In this document: one piece after another, positions 35,015-43,299 of the stretch
How positions within the stretch are numbered: the stretch's first letter is position 1
How the letters are laid out: every line of letters starts with the position of its first letter
Source: an uncultured Nonlabens sp.
Lineage (GTDB): Bacteria; Bacteroidota; Bacteroidia; Flavobacteriales; Flavobacteriaceae
Direction: 5' to 3'
Assembly: GCF_947495285.1 (NCBI RefSeq)
Contig: NZ_CANLXZ010000002.1
Span: forward strand, 1 to 64,000
Length of the DNA stretch: 64,000 bases
Position numbers and translations under genes: made by a program
The notes under the pieces: model-generated
Seen by the model: the letters and a program-made list of their open reading frames with translations, nothing else
Told to the model about the DNA's origin: nothing
Database searches by the model: none

Positions 35015-35626
35015 TTAGACTAAGTTGTAATAGTTACCAATACCTGTTAATATGCTCTGTACAGCATACGCGGCTAGTATAAGTCCCATCACTTTACTTA
35101 TTACTGTGATACCATAACTACCTATACGATCTTGTATTTTGCTTGCGGCGAGTAATATTAATGCTGTAAATAATATGACTATAAAGACTAAACTGGTAGT
35201 AATGAGTTGTTGTTGTATAGTGTACAGATGATTATCTGTCATAAGTACTACAGCCATTATGGCACCAGGAGATGCTATAGATGGAATAGCAACAGGAAAA
35301 ATGGTAACGTGTTTATAGTCGGTAATTTCATTTTTTTCATTTTGTGGTTTTCCATCACCGAAAACCATGGTTAGAGCAAAAAGAAATAGAATGACCCCAC
35401 CAGATATTTGAAAAGCTTCTAATGATACTTCCATTCCCTCTAGAATGAGCTGTCCTATGACTATAAAGAATAATAAGATTAAGAATGCAATAACACTAGC
35501 TCTTATGGCAATTTTCTTTTTATGAGTATTGTCAAATTCTTTAGTCGCTTCTAGATACACAGGTACCGTACCTATGGGATCTATAACGGCTATTAAGAAA
35601 AAGATGGTAGTGATAATTTGCAACAT
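35015..35626 (-). CDS. MarC family membrane protein
   Basis: The 203-residue protein has six predicted helices and MarC/UPF0056 marks: FFLIAVIDPIGTVPVYL at the start and the FPVAIPSIASPGAIMAVVLM segment in the middle. Function of the family is unsettled; its historical link to antibiotic resistance was not upheld. It sits 4 bases downstream of speB and 17 upstream of the DHS-like gene, so it is co-transcribed with polyamine genes. A role in amine or metabolite transport would be inference only. Confidence 0.88.
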   Translation of the reverse strand: MLQIITTIFFLIAVIDPIGTVPVYLEATKEFDNTHKKKIAIRASVIAFLILLFFIVIGQLILEGMEVSLEAFQISGGVILFLFALTMVFGDGKPQNEKNEITDYKHVTIFPVAIPSIASPGAIMAVVLMTDNHLYTIQQQLITTSLVFIVILFTALILLAASKIQDRIGSYGITVISKVMGLILAAYAVQSILTGIGNYYNLV

Positions 35627-35630
35627 AAAT

Positions 35631-36566
35631 TTAGTTTTCTAGGTTTTTCATTTTTTTTAATCCTTCTTTTGCAAAATCATTTGTTGTTGTGTAACCACTT
35701 TCTCCTTTTAGAGCGATGTCTTTAAATTTATAGCTCAACATTTTATAATACAGTTTTGCAGCTAGAAAATCAGACGATTTCTCTAGTGGATTAGGACATA
35801 ACTCTACGATGTCAAATCCTACTACGTTTCTCTCTGTAAAGACGGTTTTCAAAAACTCTAGTGTTTCATACCAGTACATCCCACCAGGTTCTGGTGTGCC
35901 GGTAGATGGACATATAGATGGATCAAATGCATCTAAATCGATAGTTATAAATACATTTTCTGTAAGAGCTTCTATCGCTTTTTCTTGCCAGTAGTCATCT
36001 TGTGCCATTTCATGAGCGTAAAATATTTTTTCATCATCATTGATGCCCACTTCTATACTATCCATGGAACGTATGCCTACTTGTACTAGGTTAGCTTTTT
36101 GACTTGCTTCATATACAGCACAAGCATGATTACAAGAACTACCGTCGTATTCTTTTCTTAAGTCTGCGTGAGCATCTAGCTGTAGCACACTTAGATTTTC
36201 ATACATTTCATTAAATGCACGTATGCTACCTATAGAAATAGAGTGTTCTCCACCAAAAAGGGTCACAAACTTATTCTTTTTTATATACTTTTTAGTAGTT
36301 GCGTGAACGGCATCTACCATTGCTTCTGGCGAGCTGTTTTCTGTAACAGCTTTTGCAAGAAAGACTCCGTGATGATACACTTCTGTATCCGTTTCAATAT
36401 CGTATAGCTCCATATTTGCACTAGCGTCTAGAAAAGCTTCTGGACCTTTATCTGCGCCTTTTTGCCACGTGCTAGTGCCATCATAAGGTACTGGAATTAA
36501 AACGATAGATGCATTATCTAATCCAGCATGTTCATCTGGAATCCCTGCATAGTTTAAATTATTCAT
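35631..36566 (-). CDS. speB: Agmatinase (ureohydrolase family)
   Basis: The 311-residue enzyme hydrolyses agmatine to putrescine and urea. The binuclear manganese site is visible in FGGEHSISIG, LQLDAHADLRKEY and ITIDLDAFDPS, all intact. PVPYDGTSTWQKGADKGP near residue 27 is also typical. It follows the arginine decarboxylase gene on the same strand, completing the route arginine to agmatine to putrescine. Confidence 0.93.
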   Translation of the reverse strand: MNNLNYAGIPDEHAGLDNASIVLIPVPYDGTSTWQKGADKGPEAFLDASANMELYDIETDTEVYHHGVFLAKAVTENSSPEAMVDAVHATTKKYIKKNKFVTLFGGEHSISIGSIRAFNEMYENLSVLQLDAHADLRKEYDGSSCNHACAVYEASQKANLVQVGIRSMDSIEVGINDDEKIFYAHEMAQDDYWQEKAIEALTENVFITIDLDAFDPSICPSTGTPEPGGMYWYETLEFLKTVFTERNVVGFDIVELCPNPLEKSSDFLAAKLYYKMLSYKFKDIALKGESGYTTTNDFAKEGLKKMKNLEN

Positions 36567-36654
36567 GTTATAAGCTTAAAAAGTTGGTTTTAAAATCAAA
36601 GATTTTGTGCAGCTGTATTCTCTTTTGATATAGCTTTTTTAGTAGACTCAGTTA

Positions 36655-38043
36655 TTAATATCCCAAAATATCCAGCATGTTTTCACTGGTTTGTTGTTCT
36701 TTAAAAACGCTAGTTTTAATACCGCCATTTTCATCACGATCGATTAAAATATGTTTAGGAGCAGGTATTAAACAGTGCTGTAAACCACCGTATCCACCTA
36801 CGCTCTCTTGATAAGCACCAGTATTAAAGAAGCCTATGTAAAGAGGTTTATCTTTATGGTATTTAGGTAAATAGATCGCGTTTATGTTTTGCTCACTATT
36901 GTAATAATCATCACTATCACAGGTAAGACCTCCTAACAGGACACGTTCATATTCTTCTTTCCATCTATTAAGAGACAGCATGATAAAACGTTTATTGATA
37001 GCCCACGAGTCTGGTAAAGTGGTGATAAAAGAACTATTGATCATGTTCCATTTCTCACGATCGTTTTGTAGTTTTTGATACAGTACTTTATAAATAGCTC
37101 CACCACTTTCTCCTACAGTAAAAGAACCGAATTCTGTAAAAATGTGAGGCACGTCTACTTTAGCTTCGTCACAAACTTGTTTAATTTGAGAAACGATCTC
37201 GTCGATCATGTATTGGTAATCAAAATCAAAAACTAATGAGTTCTTGATAGGGAAACCACCACCTATATTTAAACTGTCTAGAGTCGGGCATATTTTCTTA
37301 AGGCTTATATAGACCTTAAGACATTTGTGCAACTCATTCCAGTAATATGCATTATCACGTATACCAGTGTTTATAAAAAAGTGCAGCATCTTAAGATCTA
37401 CCTGATCATTAGAGGCTATTTGAGTTTTATAAAAATTTAAAATATTCTTGTAGCCTATGCCTAGTCTACTGGTGTAAAATTCAAATTTAGGTTCTTCTTC
37501 ACTTGCGATGCGTATACCAGCATTAAATTTCTTTGAAGTAGCATCGGTTAGAAGAGTGAGTTCTTCATAGTTATCTATGATAGGTATACAGTTCTGACCA
37601 GAATCTATTAATGCAGCAATATTATCTATGTATTGATCTCTTTTAAAACCATTACAGATAACAAAGGTGTCGTTTTTAATCTTACCTTCTGCTTTAAGTT
37701 TGTTCACGATATTAATGTCAAAGGCGCTCGAGGTCTCGATGTGTATGTCGTTGCTCAATGCCTCGTCTAGTACATGTTTAAAATGTGAGCTTTTTGTACA
37801 ATAACAGTAGTGGTATTTTGCTTTGTAATCCGCTTTCGCGAAAGCGGAATCAAACCAACCCTTTGCACGGTTAATGTTATCTGATATCTTAGGTAGATAC
37901 GTAAATTTTAACGGCGCACCATATTGCTCTACAAGAGCCATAAGGTCAATGCCGTGAAACTGAAGTTGGTCATCTTTTAGTTCAAACTCTTCCGTTGGGA
38001 AATAGTACGTCTGGTTGATGAGATCAATATATTTTGTATTCAA
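36655..38043 (-). CDS. speA: Arginine decarboxylase (alanine-racemase fold)
   Basis: The 462-residue enzyme starts at a TTG (MNTKYIDLINQ); no ATG exists upstream in frame. It is the short flavobacterial type, lacking the long insertion of E. coli SpeA. The PLP lysine is probably K84 in HYCYCTKSSHF. NIGGGFPI and the SFITTLPDSWAI segment are other marks. Arginine is converted to agmatine, the substrate of the next gene. Residues 66-72 (SAFAKAD) are encoded by a palindrome copy; this lies only about 12 residues before the PLP lysine, so the insert must be tolerated near the active-site barrel. Confidence 0.88.
   Translation of the reverse strand: MNTKYIDLINQTYYFPTEEFELKDDQLQFHGIDLMALVEQYGAPLKFTYLPKISDNINRAKGWFDSAFAKADYKAKYHYCYCTKSSHFKHVLDEALSNDIHIETSSAFDINIVNKLKAEGKIKNDTFVICNGFKRDQYIDNIAALIDSGQNCIPIIDNYEELTLLTDATSKKFNAGIRIASEEEPKFEFYTSRLGIGYKNILNFYKTQIASNDQVDLKMLHFFINTGIRDNAYYWNELHKCLKVYISLKKICPTLDSLNIGGGFPIKNSLVFDFDYQYMIDEIVSQIKQVCDEAKVDVPHIFTEFGSFTVGESGGAIYKVLYQKLQNDREKWNMINSSFITTLPDSWAINKRFIMLSLNRWKEEYERVLLGGLTCDSDDYYNSEQNINAIYLPKYHKDKPLYIGFFNTGAYQESVGGYGGLQHCLIPAPKHILIDRDENGGIKTSVFKEQQTSENMLDILGY
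37830..37847. repeat. Dispersed palindrome copy 9 (inside speA)
   Basis: Perfect 18-base palindrome (core plus CC/GG), read in the third frame as S-A-F-A-K-A-D. Confidence 0.95.
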
Positions 38044-38141
38044 TGTCGTAAACTGATAAATTATAAATAATCCCTTAAAAGCTAAATCTTAAAAGGGATC
38101 AAATGTAAATTAGTAAAAGTTAACAGTGTGTTAAATGATCC

Positions 38142-39125
38142 TTAGATCATCTTTATATTGATCACTTCTTGATCATTAAGCTTGCGATAATGACCTCGCG
38201 GTAAATCTTTTTTAGTAAGACCGCCTAAAACAACACGGTCCAGAACTTTTATTTCATAACCTACTGCTTCAAATACACGCTGTACGATGTTATCCTTACC
38301 ACTGTGTATTTCTATTCCTACCTCGTTATTCTTACCGTTCTCTACATAGTTGATTTCTTTGATCTCAACTGGTTCACGATCTATAAGTATACCATTGCGC
38401 AATTGCATTAAATCTTCATGCTTAAAACTACGGTCTAGAGCAACTTGATAAATTTTACGCAACTTTTGCTTTGGGTTATTCAATTTGTTTGCTAACTCAA
38501 GATCGTTAGTAAATAACATAATACCTAAAGATGCTCTACCCAGTCTACCTACAAAGTGAAGACTGTTAGGACTCGCATTTTCCATAAGGTCTAGAACTGT
38601 TCTAGTAGAACGTTCTCCTTTACGAGGTGAATTAAATCCTTTAGGTTTATTAAGGATAAAGTATTCTTTTTTAGACGGTTGTATAGGTCTGTCGTCAAAA
38701 CGTACCTCATCACCAGGCATTACCTGATACCCCATTTCTACTATAGGTTTACCATTTACGCTTACACTACCAGCTTTTATATAAATATCTGCATCGCGAC
38801 GGCTACAAAGGCCAGAGTTAGCAATGTATTTATTAAGTCTTATACCTGCCTTATCTGTCTTTCTTTTAGTAAAGCTTTCAGATTTTTTACGGTCTATATA
38901 TTCTTTTTTAGTAACAGGTTTTCCAGAACGAGATGTTCCTACTACCTGATTTTTACCACCACGAGTAGTAGGACGGTCGCCAGATTCACTACTGCGAGAA
39001 GAAGATTTTCTTTTATCGCTGTATGGTCTGTCATTACGTCTATCATTACCTTTTGAAGCACCAGCGCTTTTGCCATCACGGCGACCGCTACCTTTACTTT
39101 TTGATCCTTCGTTACCTCTACTCAT
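38142..39125 (-). CDS. RsuA/RluB-family pseudouridine-synthase homologue, catalytic Asp replaced
   Basis: From the ATG at 39125 the protein has 327 residues; a 7-residue longer frame would overlap the -7 promoter box. Residues 1-90 are a basic Ser/Gly/Arg-rich tail (RNEGSK, RRDGKSAG, NDRRNDRP). An S4 RNA-binding domain follows (about 94-140: IRLNKYIANSGLCSRRDAD), then the synthase core (FILNKPKGFNSP, YQVALD). The family motif GRLDxxTxG reads GRLGRASLG here: G196 replaces the catalytic Asp (codon GGT for GAT). NDG also reads NDL. The protein may therefore bind rRNA without forming pseudouridine. An ordinary RluB paralogue may lie elsewhere in the genome. Confidence 0.85.
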   Translation of the reverse strand: MSRGNEGSKSKGSGRRDGKSAGASKGNDRRNDRPYSDKRKSSSRSSESGDRPTTRGGKNQVVGTSRSGKPVTKKEYIDRKKSESFTKRKTDKAGIRLNKYIANSGLCSRRDADIYIKAGSVSVNGKPIVEMGYQVMPGDEVRFDDRPIQPSKKEYFILNKPKGFNSPRKGERSTRTVLDLMENASPNSLHFVGRLGRASLGIMLFTNDLELANKLNNPKQKLRKIYQVALDRSFKHEDLMQLRNGILIDREPVEIKEINYVENGKNNEVGIEIHSGKDNIVQRVFEAVGYEIKVLDRVVLGGLTKKDLPRGHYRKLNDQEVINIKMI

Positions 39126-39143
39126 TGTATTAAAAATTTTTTG

Positions 39144-39151
39144 CAAAGATA
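39144..39151 (-). promoter_or_regulatory. -7 element (TATCTTTG) for the RluB-like gene
   Basis: TATCTTTG on the minus strand, 18 bases before the ATG at 39125. It overlaps the longer open frame, which supports the shorter start. Confidence 0.6.
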
Positions 39152-39366
39152 GACTTTTACTTCATTGAATATCAACATGAAATTCAAATTATAATACACT
39201 ATATATTATGTCTTTAAATAGCCATATTTAGCATTTGTAAAAACATGAAAACCAACTGTTTTTAGTGTATTATTCTTATGCAATTTACCGACCAGATGAA
39301 TAGATAGTTAATGTGTGATATCGCATAACTAATTCTTTTTTTAAAGGGCAATAAAAATTCAGGAAT

Positions 39367-40620
39367 CTACATTCCAGTTCTTATCGCCTCTACAGGATCT
39401 AATCTTGCAGCAATAAATGCTGGGATTATACCTGCCACCAGACCTATTCCTGCACTTACACTAGTTCCTAAAAGTACGTTATAAGAAGAAAGTACAAAGG
39501 TAAAATCTTGGGCAATGGAGTTAGCTAGAAGCGTGCCTAGCCATACAAACAGTAACCCAAATAGACCACCAAAAAGTGCTAGAATAATAGACTCAAATAA
39601 GAATTGAGATAGAATAAAACGTCTTTTTGCACCTAGAGATTTTTGAATACCTATCAGGTTCGTACGTTCTTTAACGCTTACAAACATGATGTTTGCAATA
39701 CCAAAACCACCCACTAACATAGAAAAACCAGATATAATAACACCTATAAAAGTTAATACGCTCGTGACTTGATCTATTAAATCTGCAAAGCCTTTTAAAG
39801 GATTGATAAAGAAATTAGTAATTTCATCTGGCTTTAAACCTCTGTAAGAACGCAGTTGCTGTTCAAAAGTTGCGATAAATTCATCCTGATCCACTTCTTT
39901 TTTAGGTTTTAAAATAAGAGCAGCAGTTCTGTTTTTATTATTGTCACCATAAATTTTACGTACAAAATTCACCGGTACATAAGCGCTGCCATCTTTAGAA
40001 GGTCCCATAATTCCCTGCCCTTCTTTTTCTAGTACACCTATAATGGTAAATTTATTACCATATAATCTAACACGTTTACCTATGGGGTCGCTATCACCGA
40101 ACAGGCTAGAGGCAACCTCACTACCTATTACAGCCACAGGACTACCACTATTAGATTCTGCTCCATTAAAGAAACGTCCTTCCTTTAATTTAAGATTTTC
40201 TATGTCATAAAAAGACTCCGTGCCTGGAGTGATGCTTACACCGGTGGCAGTTTTATCTTCATATTTAATGTTTTCTGGAGAGGCAAAAATCGTGTAAGTA
40301 ATCGCATCTATGTCATCCATAGTACGTTGTAGCATCTGGTACTCATCATAAGACACATTAGGGAATTTTTCATATTCATAACGCTCCAGTTTTGTCGGGC
40401 CGAAGGATCTATTTAAAACATAAATAGTAGAAATATCAAGAGAACTGAGGCCTTCATTTATTTCATTTTCTAGAGAATCTATAGCTGCAAGAACACCTAT
40501 GATAGAAAATATACCTATGGTCACACCTAGAAGCGAGAGAAAAGTACGCAGCAAATTTGTGCGCAATGCATTCATGGCAAAAAAGAAACTTTCTTTTAAA
40601 ACTCTTAGATAAATGAGCAT
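39367..40620 (-). CDS. MacB/FtsX-type ABC transporter permease
   Basis: The 417-residue protein has an N-terminal helix (about 20-45, LRTFLSLLGVTIGIFSIIGVLAAID), a large periplasmic MacB_PCD-like domain (about 50-260) and three C-terminal helices of an FtsX domain (VLTFIGVIISGFSMLVGGFGIANIMFVSV, LFLFESIILALFGGLFGLLF-like and AGIGLVAGIIPAFIAARLDPVEAIR). These permeases couple with a LolD/MacB ATPase, which is not adjacent. Export or lipoprotein trafficking role; substrate unknown. Single gene, 220 bases from the RluB-like gene. Confidence 0.88.
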   Translation of the reverse strand: MLIYLRVLKESFFFAMNALRTNLLRTFLSLLGVTIGIFSIIGVLAAIDSLENEINEGLSSLDISTIYVLNRSFGPTKLERYEYEKFPNVSYDEYQMLQRTMDDIDAITYTIFASPENIKYEDKTATGVSITPGTESFYDIENLKLKEGRFFNGAESNSGSPVAVIGSEVASSLFGDSDPIGKRVRLYGNKFTIIGVLEKEGQGIMGPSKDGSAYVPVNFVRKIYGDNNKNRTAALILKPKKEVDQDEFIATFEQQLRSYRGLKPDEITNFFINPLKGFADLIDQVTSVLTFIGVIISGFSMLVGGFGIANIMFVSVKERTNLIGIQKSLGAKRRFILSQFLFESIILALFGGLFGLLFVWLGTLLANSIAQDFTFVLSSYNVLLGTSVSAGIGLVAGIIPAFIAARLDPVEAIRTGM

Positions 40621-40708
40621 GGATAGACTTTAAATTTTAAGCTGGTTAAAAATACGCTTTCTCATTGGACAAAAAAGAATCTTATTTGTTACAAAATTGT
40701 TGGATTTA

Positions 40709-40732
40709 ATTCCGCTTTCGCGAAAGCGGAAT
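40709..40732. repeat. Dispersed palindrome copy 10 (ABC permease/mvaD spacer)
   Basis: The longest perfect copy, 24 bases, with ATTCC/GGAAT arms, between divergent genes. Confidence 0.95.
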
Positions 40733-40763
40733 CTCAAATAACCTCTAAACGCATAAGGTAACC

Positions 40764-40771
40764 TATCTTTG
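40764..40771 (+). promoter_or_regulatory. -7 element for mvaD (TATCTTTG)
   Basis: TATCTTTG matches TAnnTTTG. The frame of mvaD could open at a TTG inside this box, but that would leave no room for a transcript start, so the next TTG (40793) is preferred. Confidence 0.6.
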
Positions 40772-40792
40772 CATTTTAAATATTATCGACAA

Positions 40793-41848
40793 TTGGAAGA
40801 GAATTTTAAACTTACAGATCAAGTAGAATTAAGGGAATCGCTGTTTACAAAATGGCAAGCACCCTCTAATATCGCACTAGTTAAATACTGGGGAAAACAC
40901 GGTGTGCAACTACCGGCAAATCCTTCTATAAGTTTTACTCTCGATGCCTGTCGCACCATTACTAGTGTTAAAGCTAGCAAGGGAACCCACGGTTTTAGTA
41001 TAAGTTATGACGGAGTAGAAAAGCCAGAGTTTGCTCCTAAAATCAAAGCCTATTTTGAACGTATTTCTAGCTATTGTCCATGGATTTCTAGCTATCATTT
41101 TGAGATAGATACACATAATACATTTCCTCACAGTTCTGGGATAGCGAGTAGTGCGAGTAGCATGGCCGCGTTGAGTGCGTGTGTCATGGATTTTGAAAGT
41201 GAGCTTACTGGTACATCTTTAGATTATCATAAAATGTCTTTTTTATCACGTCTAGGTTCTGGTAGTGCCTGTCGTAGTTTACAAGGTGCAGCTGTTTTAT
41301 GGGGCGAGCATGTAGATACAGACGGTAGTTCTAATCTTTATGGAATTGATAAGAGTGACTTATTGCATTCTGTTTTTCAAGATTTTCAGGACACTATATT
41401 GTTAGTAGACAAAGGTGAGAAGGTAGTAAGTTCTACAGTAGGTCATGATTTAATGAATGATCATGCTTATGCTAGTGCAAGATTTAAGCAAGCGCAAAGC
41501 AATTTAACGATATTAAAAAAGGCGTTAAAAGATGGCGATCTCGATACTTTTATTAAAATAACAGAAAGTGAAGCGCTTACTTTACATGCCATGATGATGA
41601 CTTCACATCCTTATTTTATACTCATGAAACCTAATACGCTGTCGATTATCGAAGAGATTTGGGCTTTTAGAAAAAAGACGCAAATACCAGTGTGTTTTAC
41701 TCTAGACGCAGGGGCAAACGTACATATGTTATATCCTAGCGAGCATAAAAGTGCTGTAGATGGGTTGATTAACAACAAATTGACACAATATTGCCAAAAC
41801 TCTCATTATATTTGTGATCAAATAGGCACAGGAGCAAAAAAGTGCTAA
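40793..41848 (+). CDS. mvaD: Diphosphomevalonate decarboxylase
   Basis: From the TTG at 40793 the protein has about 351 residues. It converts mevalonate diphosphate to isopentenyl diphosphate with ATP. GHMP-kinase-fold marks are the substrate segment APSNIALVKYWGK, the phosphate loop FPHSSGIASSASSMAAL, SGSACRSLQGAAVLWG and the catalytic Asp region VCFTLDAGANVHML. It is followed after 9 bases by mvk, so mevalonate-pathway genes cluster here, as in many Flavobacteriaceae that use this route rather than MEP. Confidence 0.93.
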   Translation: MEENFKLTDQVELRESLFTKWQAPSNIALVKYWGKHGVQLPANPSISFTLDACRTITSVKASKGTHGFSISYDGVEKPEFAPKIKAYFERISSYCPWISSYHFEIDTHNTFPHSSGIASSASSMAALSACVMDFESELTGTSLDYHKMSFLSRLGSGSACRSLQGAAVLWGEHVDTDGSSNLYGIDKSDLLHSVFQDFQDTILLVDKGEKVVSSTVGHDLMNDHAYASARFKQAQSNLTILKKALKDGDLDTFIKITESEALTLHAMMMTSHPYFILMKPNTLSIIEEIWAFRKKTQIPVCFTLDAGANVHMLYPSEHKSAVDGLINNKLTQYCQNSHYICDQIGTGAKKC

Positions 41849-41857
41849 CTTAGTCAT

Positions 41858-42796
41858 ATGAAAGGACCTTTATTTTATTCTAAGATTTTACTCTTTGGAG
41901 AATACGGCATTATTAAAGACTCAAAAGGTCTCTCGATTCCTTATAATTTCTATAAAGGAGCGTTAAAAATAAGTGACGCATTAACTGATACAGCTGCCCA
42001 ATCTAATAAGAACTTAGAACGTCTTGCGGCTCATATTGAATCGCTTCAAGAAACAGATCAAAGCTTTCCTAAGTTTGATACTACTAGTCTTAAAAAAGAT
42101 GTAAACGCGGGCATGTACTTTGATTCTAGCATACCGCAAGGGTATGGAGTAGGAAGTAGTGGTGCGCTAGTTGCTGCTGTTTATGATAAATATGCTATAG
42201 ATAAGATTACCGTTTTAGAGAACCTGACTAGAGAGAAATTGCTTACTTTAAAAGCCGTTTTTGGTCAGATAGAAAGTTTTTTTCATGGTAAAAGTTCTGG
42301 ACTAGATCCATTAAACTCTTATTTAAGCTTACCTATACTTATTAATTCTAAAGAAGATATAGAACCAGCCGGTATACCATCGCAACTTGCGACAGGTAAA
42401 GGAGCTGTGTTTCTTTTAGATTCTGGAATAGTAGGTGAGACGGCGCCCATGGTTAATATCTTTATGGAGAAGATGAAACAAGAAGGTTTCCGTTCTATGT
42501 TAAAAGATAAGTTTGTTAAATACACTGATATGTGTGTTGAGGATTTTTTAAGTGGTGATGTAAAAGGACTTTTTGGTAATGTAAAAAAACTATCTCACGT
42601 AGTGTTAGATAATTTTAAACCTATGATCCCAGCACAATTTCATGACTTATGGAAGCAAGGTCTTGACAGTGGTGACTATTATTTAAAACTTTGTGGTTCT
42701 GGTGGTGGTGGCTACATCTTAGGATTTACAGAAGACTTAGAAAAAGCAGAAAAAACACTCGGAGACTATAAGTTAGAAGTTGTTTATTCTTTTTAA
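41858..42796 (+). CDS. Mevalonate kinase-like GHMP kinase
   Basis: The 312-residue protein is a GHMP kinase with substrate motif SKILLFGEYGIIKDSKG, ATP loop PQGYGVGSSGALVAAV, a catalytic Asp region HGKSSGLDPLNSYL and the C-terminal motif KLCGSGGGGYILGF. Its place 9 bases after mvaD points to mevalonate kinase. Phosphomevalonate kinase activity cannot be excluded, as flavobacterial GHMP paralogues are hard to tell apart by eye. The operon ends in a strong terminator. Confidence 0.85.
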   Translation: MKGPLFYSKILLFGEYGIIKDSKGLSIPYNFYKGALKISDALTDTAAQSNKNLERLAAHIESLQETDQSFPKFDTTSLKKDVNAGMYFDSSIPQGYGVGSSGALVAAVYDKYAIDKITVLENLTREKLLTLKAVFGQIESFFHGKSSGLDPLNSYLSLPILINSKEDIEPAGIPSQLATGKGAVFLLDSGIVGETAPMVNIFMEKMKQEGFRSMLKDKFVKYTDMCVEDFLSGDVKGLFGNVKKLSHVVLDNFKPMIPAQFHDLWKQGLDSGDYYLKLCGSGGGGYILGFTEDLEKAEKTLGDYKLEVVYSF

Positions 42797-42812
42797 GAAA
42801 TAACGATATATA

Positions 42813-42848
42813 AAAAAAACGCTCAACTGAAAAGTTGAGCGTTTTTTG
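42813..42848. terminator. Bidirectional terminator between converging genes
   Basis: AAACGCTCAACT pairs with AGTTGAGCGTTT around a GAAA tetraloop; there are Ts on both strands (TTTTTT forward, eight As before the stem). It serves mvk and the minus-strand gene at 42874. Confidence 0.93.
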
Positions 42849-42873
42849 TTTAAAAGCATTTTAAGATTTTACA

Positions 42874-43284
42874 TTAAATCTCTTCTCTCCATGCAAATCC
42901 ATAAGGGCCATCTTTAGAAACCGCCTTAGAATATGGTTTCAAATGCTCAAAATCTATTTTTAAGAATGGGATGTTTTTAACCTCTACAATTATTTCTACC
43001 ATGTTTATAGAAATATTAATATCAGTAGGTGATAGATTTTCTTGAACAGCAACTGTAGATGCGTACTCTTCCATTAAAGGTGGTTGAGAGCCTTTTTCTA
43101 TGTAGGTCTTTACATCTTCATTACTTTGTACAGTAAGACCACGAGAGCATATAAAACCGTCACAGAGAATTTGATATTCTTCGTTTACATTTTCAAAAAC
43201 GTAGGCCCATAAACTATGCTCATCACCTTCTACAACTATATTAAAATCTCCGAACGAGTCTGAGATATAAATTTCTTCATTCAT
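42874..43284 (-). CDS. Small acidic protein of unknown function (candidate immunity protein)
   Basis: From the ATG at 43284 the protein has 136 residues (an in-frame TTG lies 6 bases upstream). It is acidic with no signal peptide or membrane segment. Sequence reads like a compact alpha/beta cytosolic protein (EIYISDSFGDFNIVVEGDEH, NISINMVEIIVEVKNIPFLKIDF). I do not recognise the family. It lies 15 bases downstream of the M91-like metallopeptidase gene on the same strand. Small acidic partners directly after a toxin-type gene are often immunity proteins; that role is inference. Confidence 0.6.
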   Translation of the reverse strand: MNEEIYISDSFGDFNIVVEGDEHSLWAYVFENVNEEYQILCDGFICSRGLTVQSNEDVKTYIEKGSQPPLMEEYASTVAVQENLSPTDINISINMVEIIVEVKNIPFLKIDFEHLKPYSKAVSKDGPYGFAWREEI

Positions 43285-43299
43285 ATACAATATGGATTT

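Noticed and set aside
38071-38100. Imperfect inverted repeat TCCCTT/AAGGGA between the RluB-like gene and speA as terminator
   Set aside because: The stem is only about 6 bp with mismatches, and there is no T run on the minus strand.
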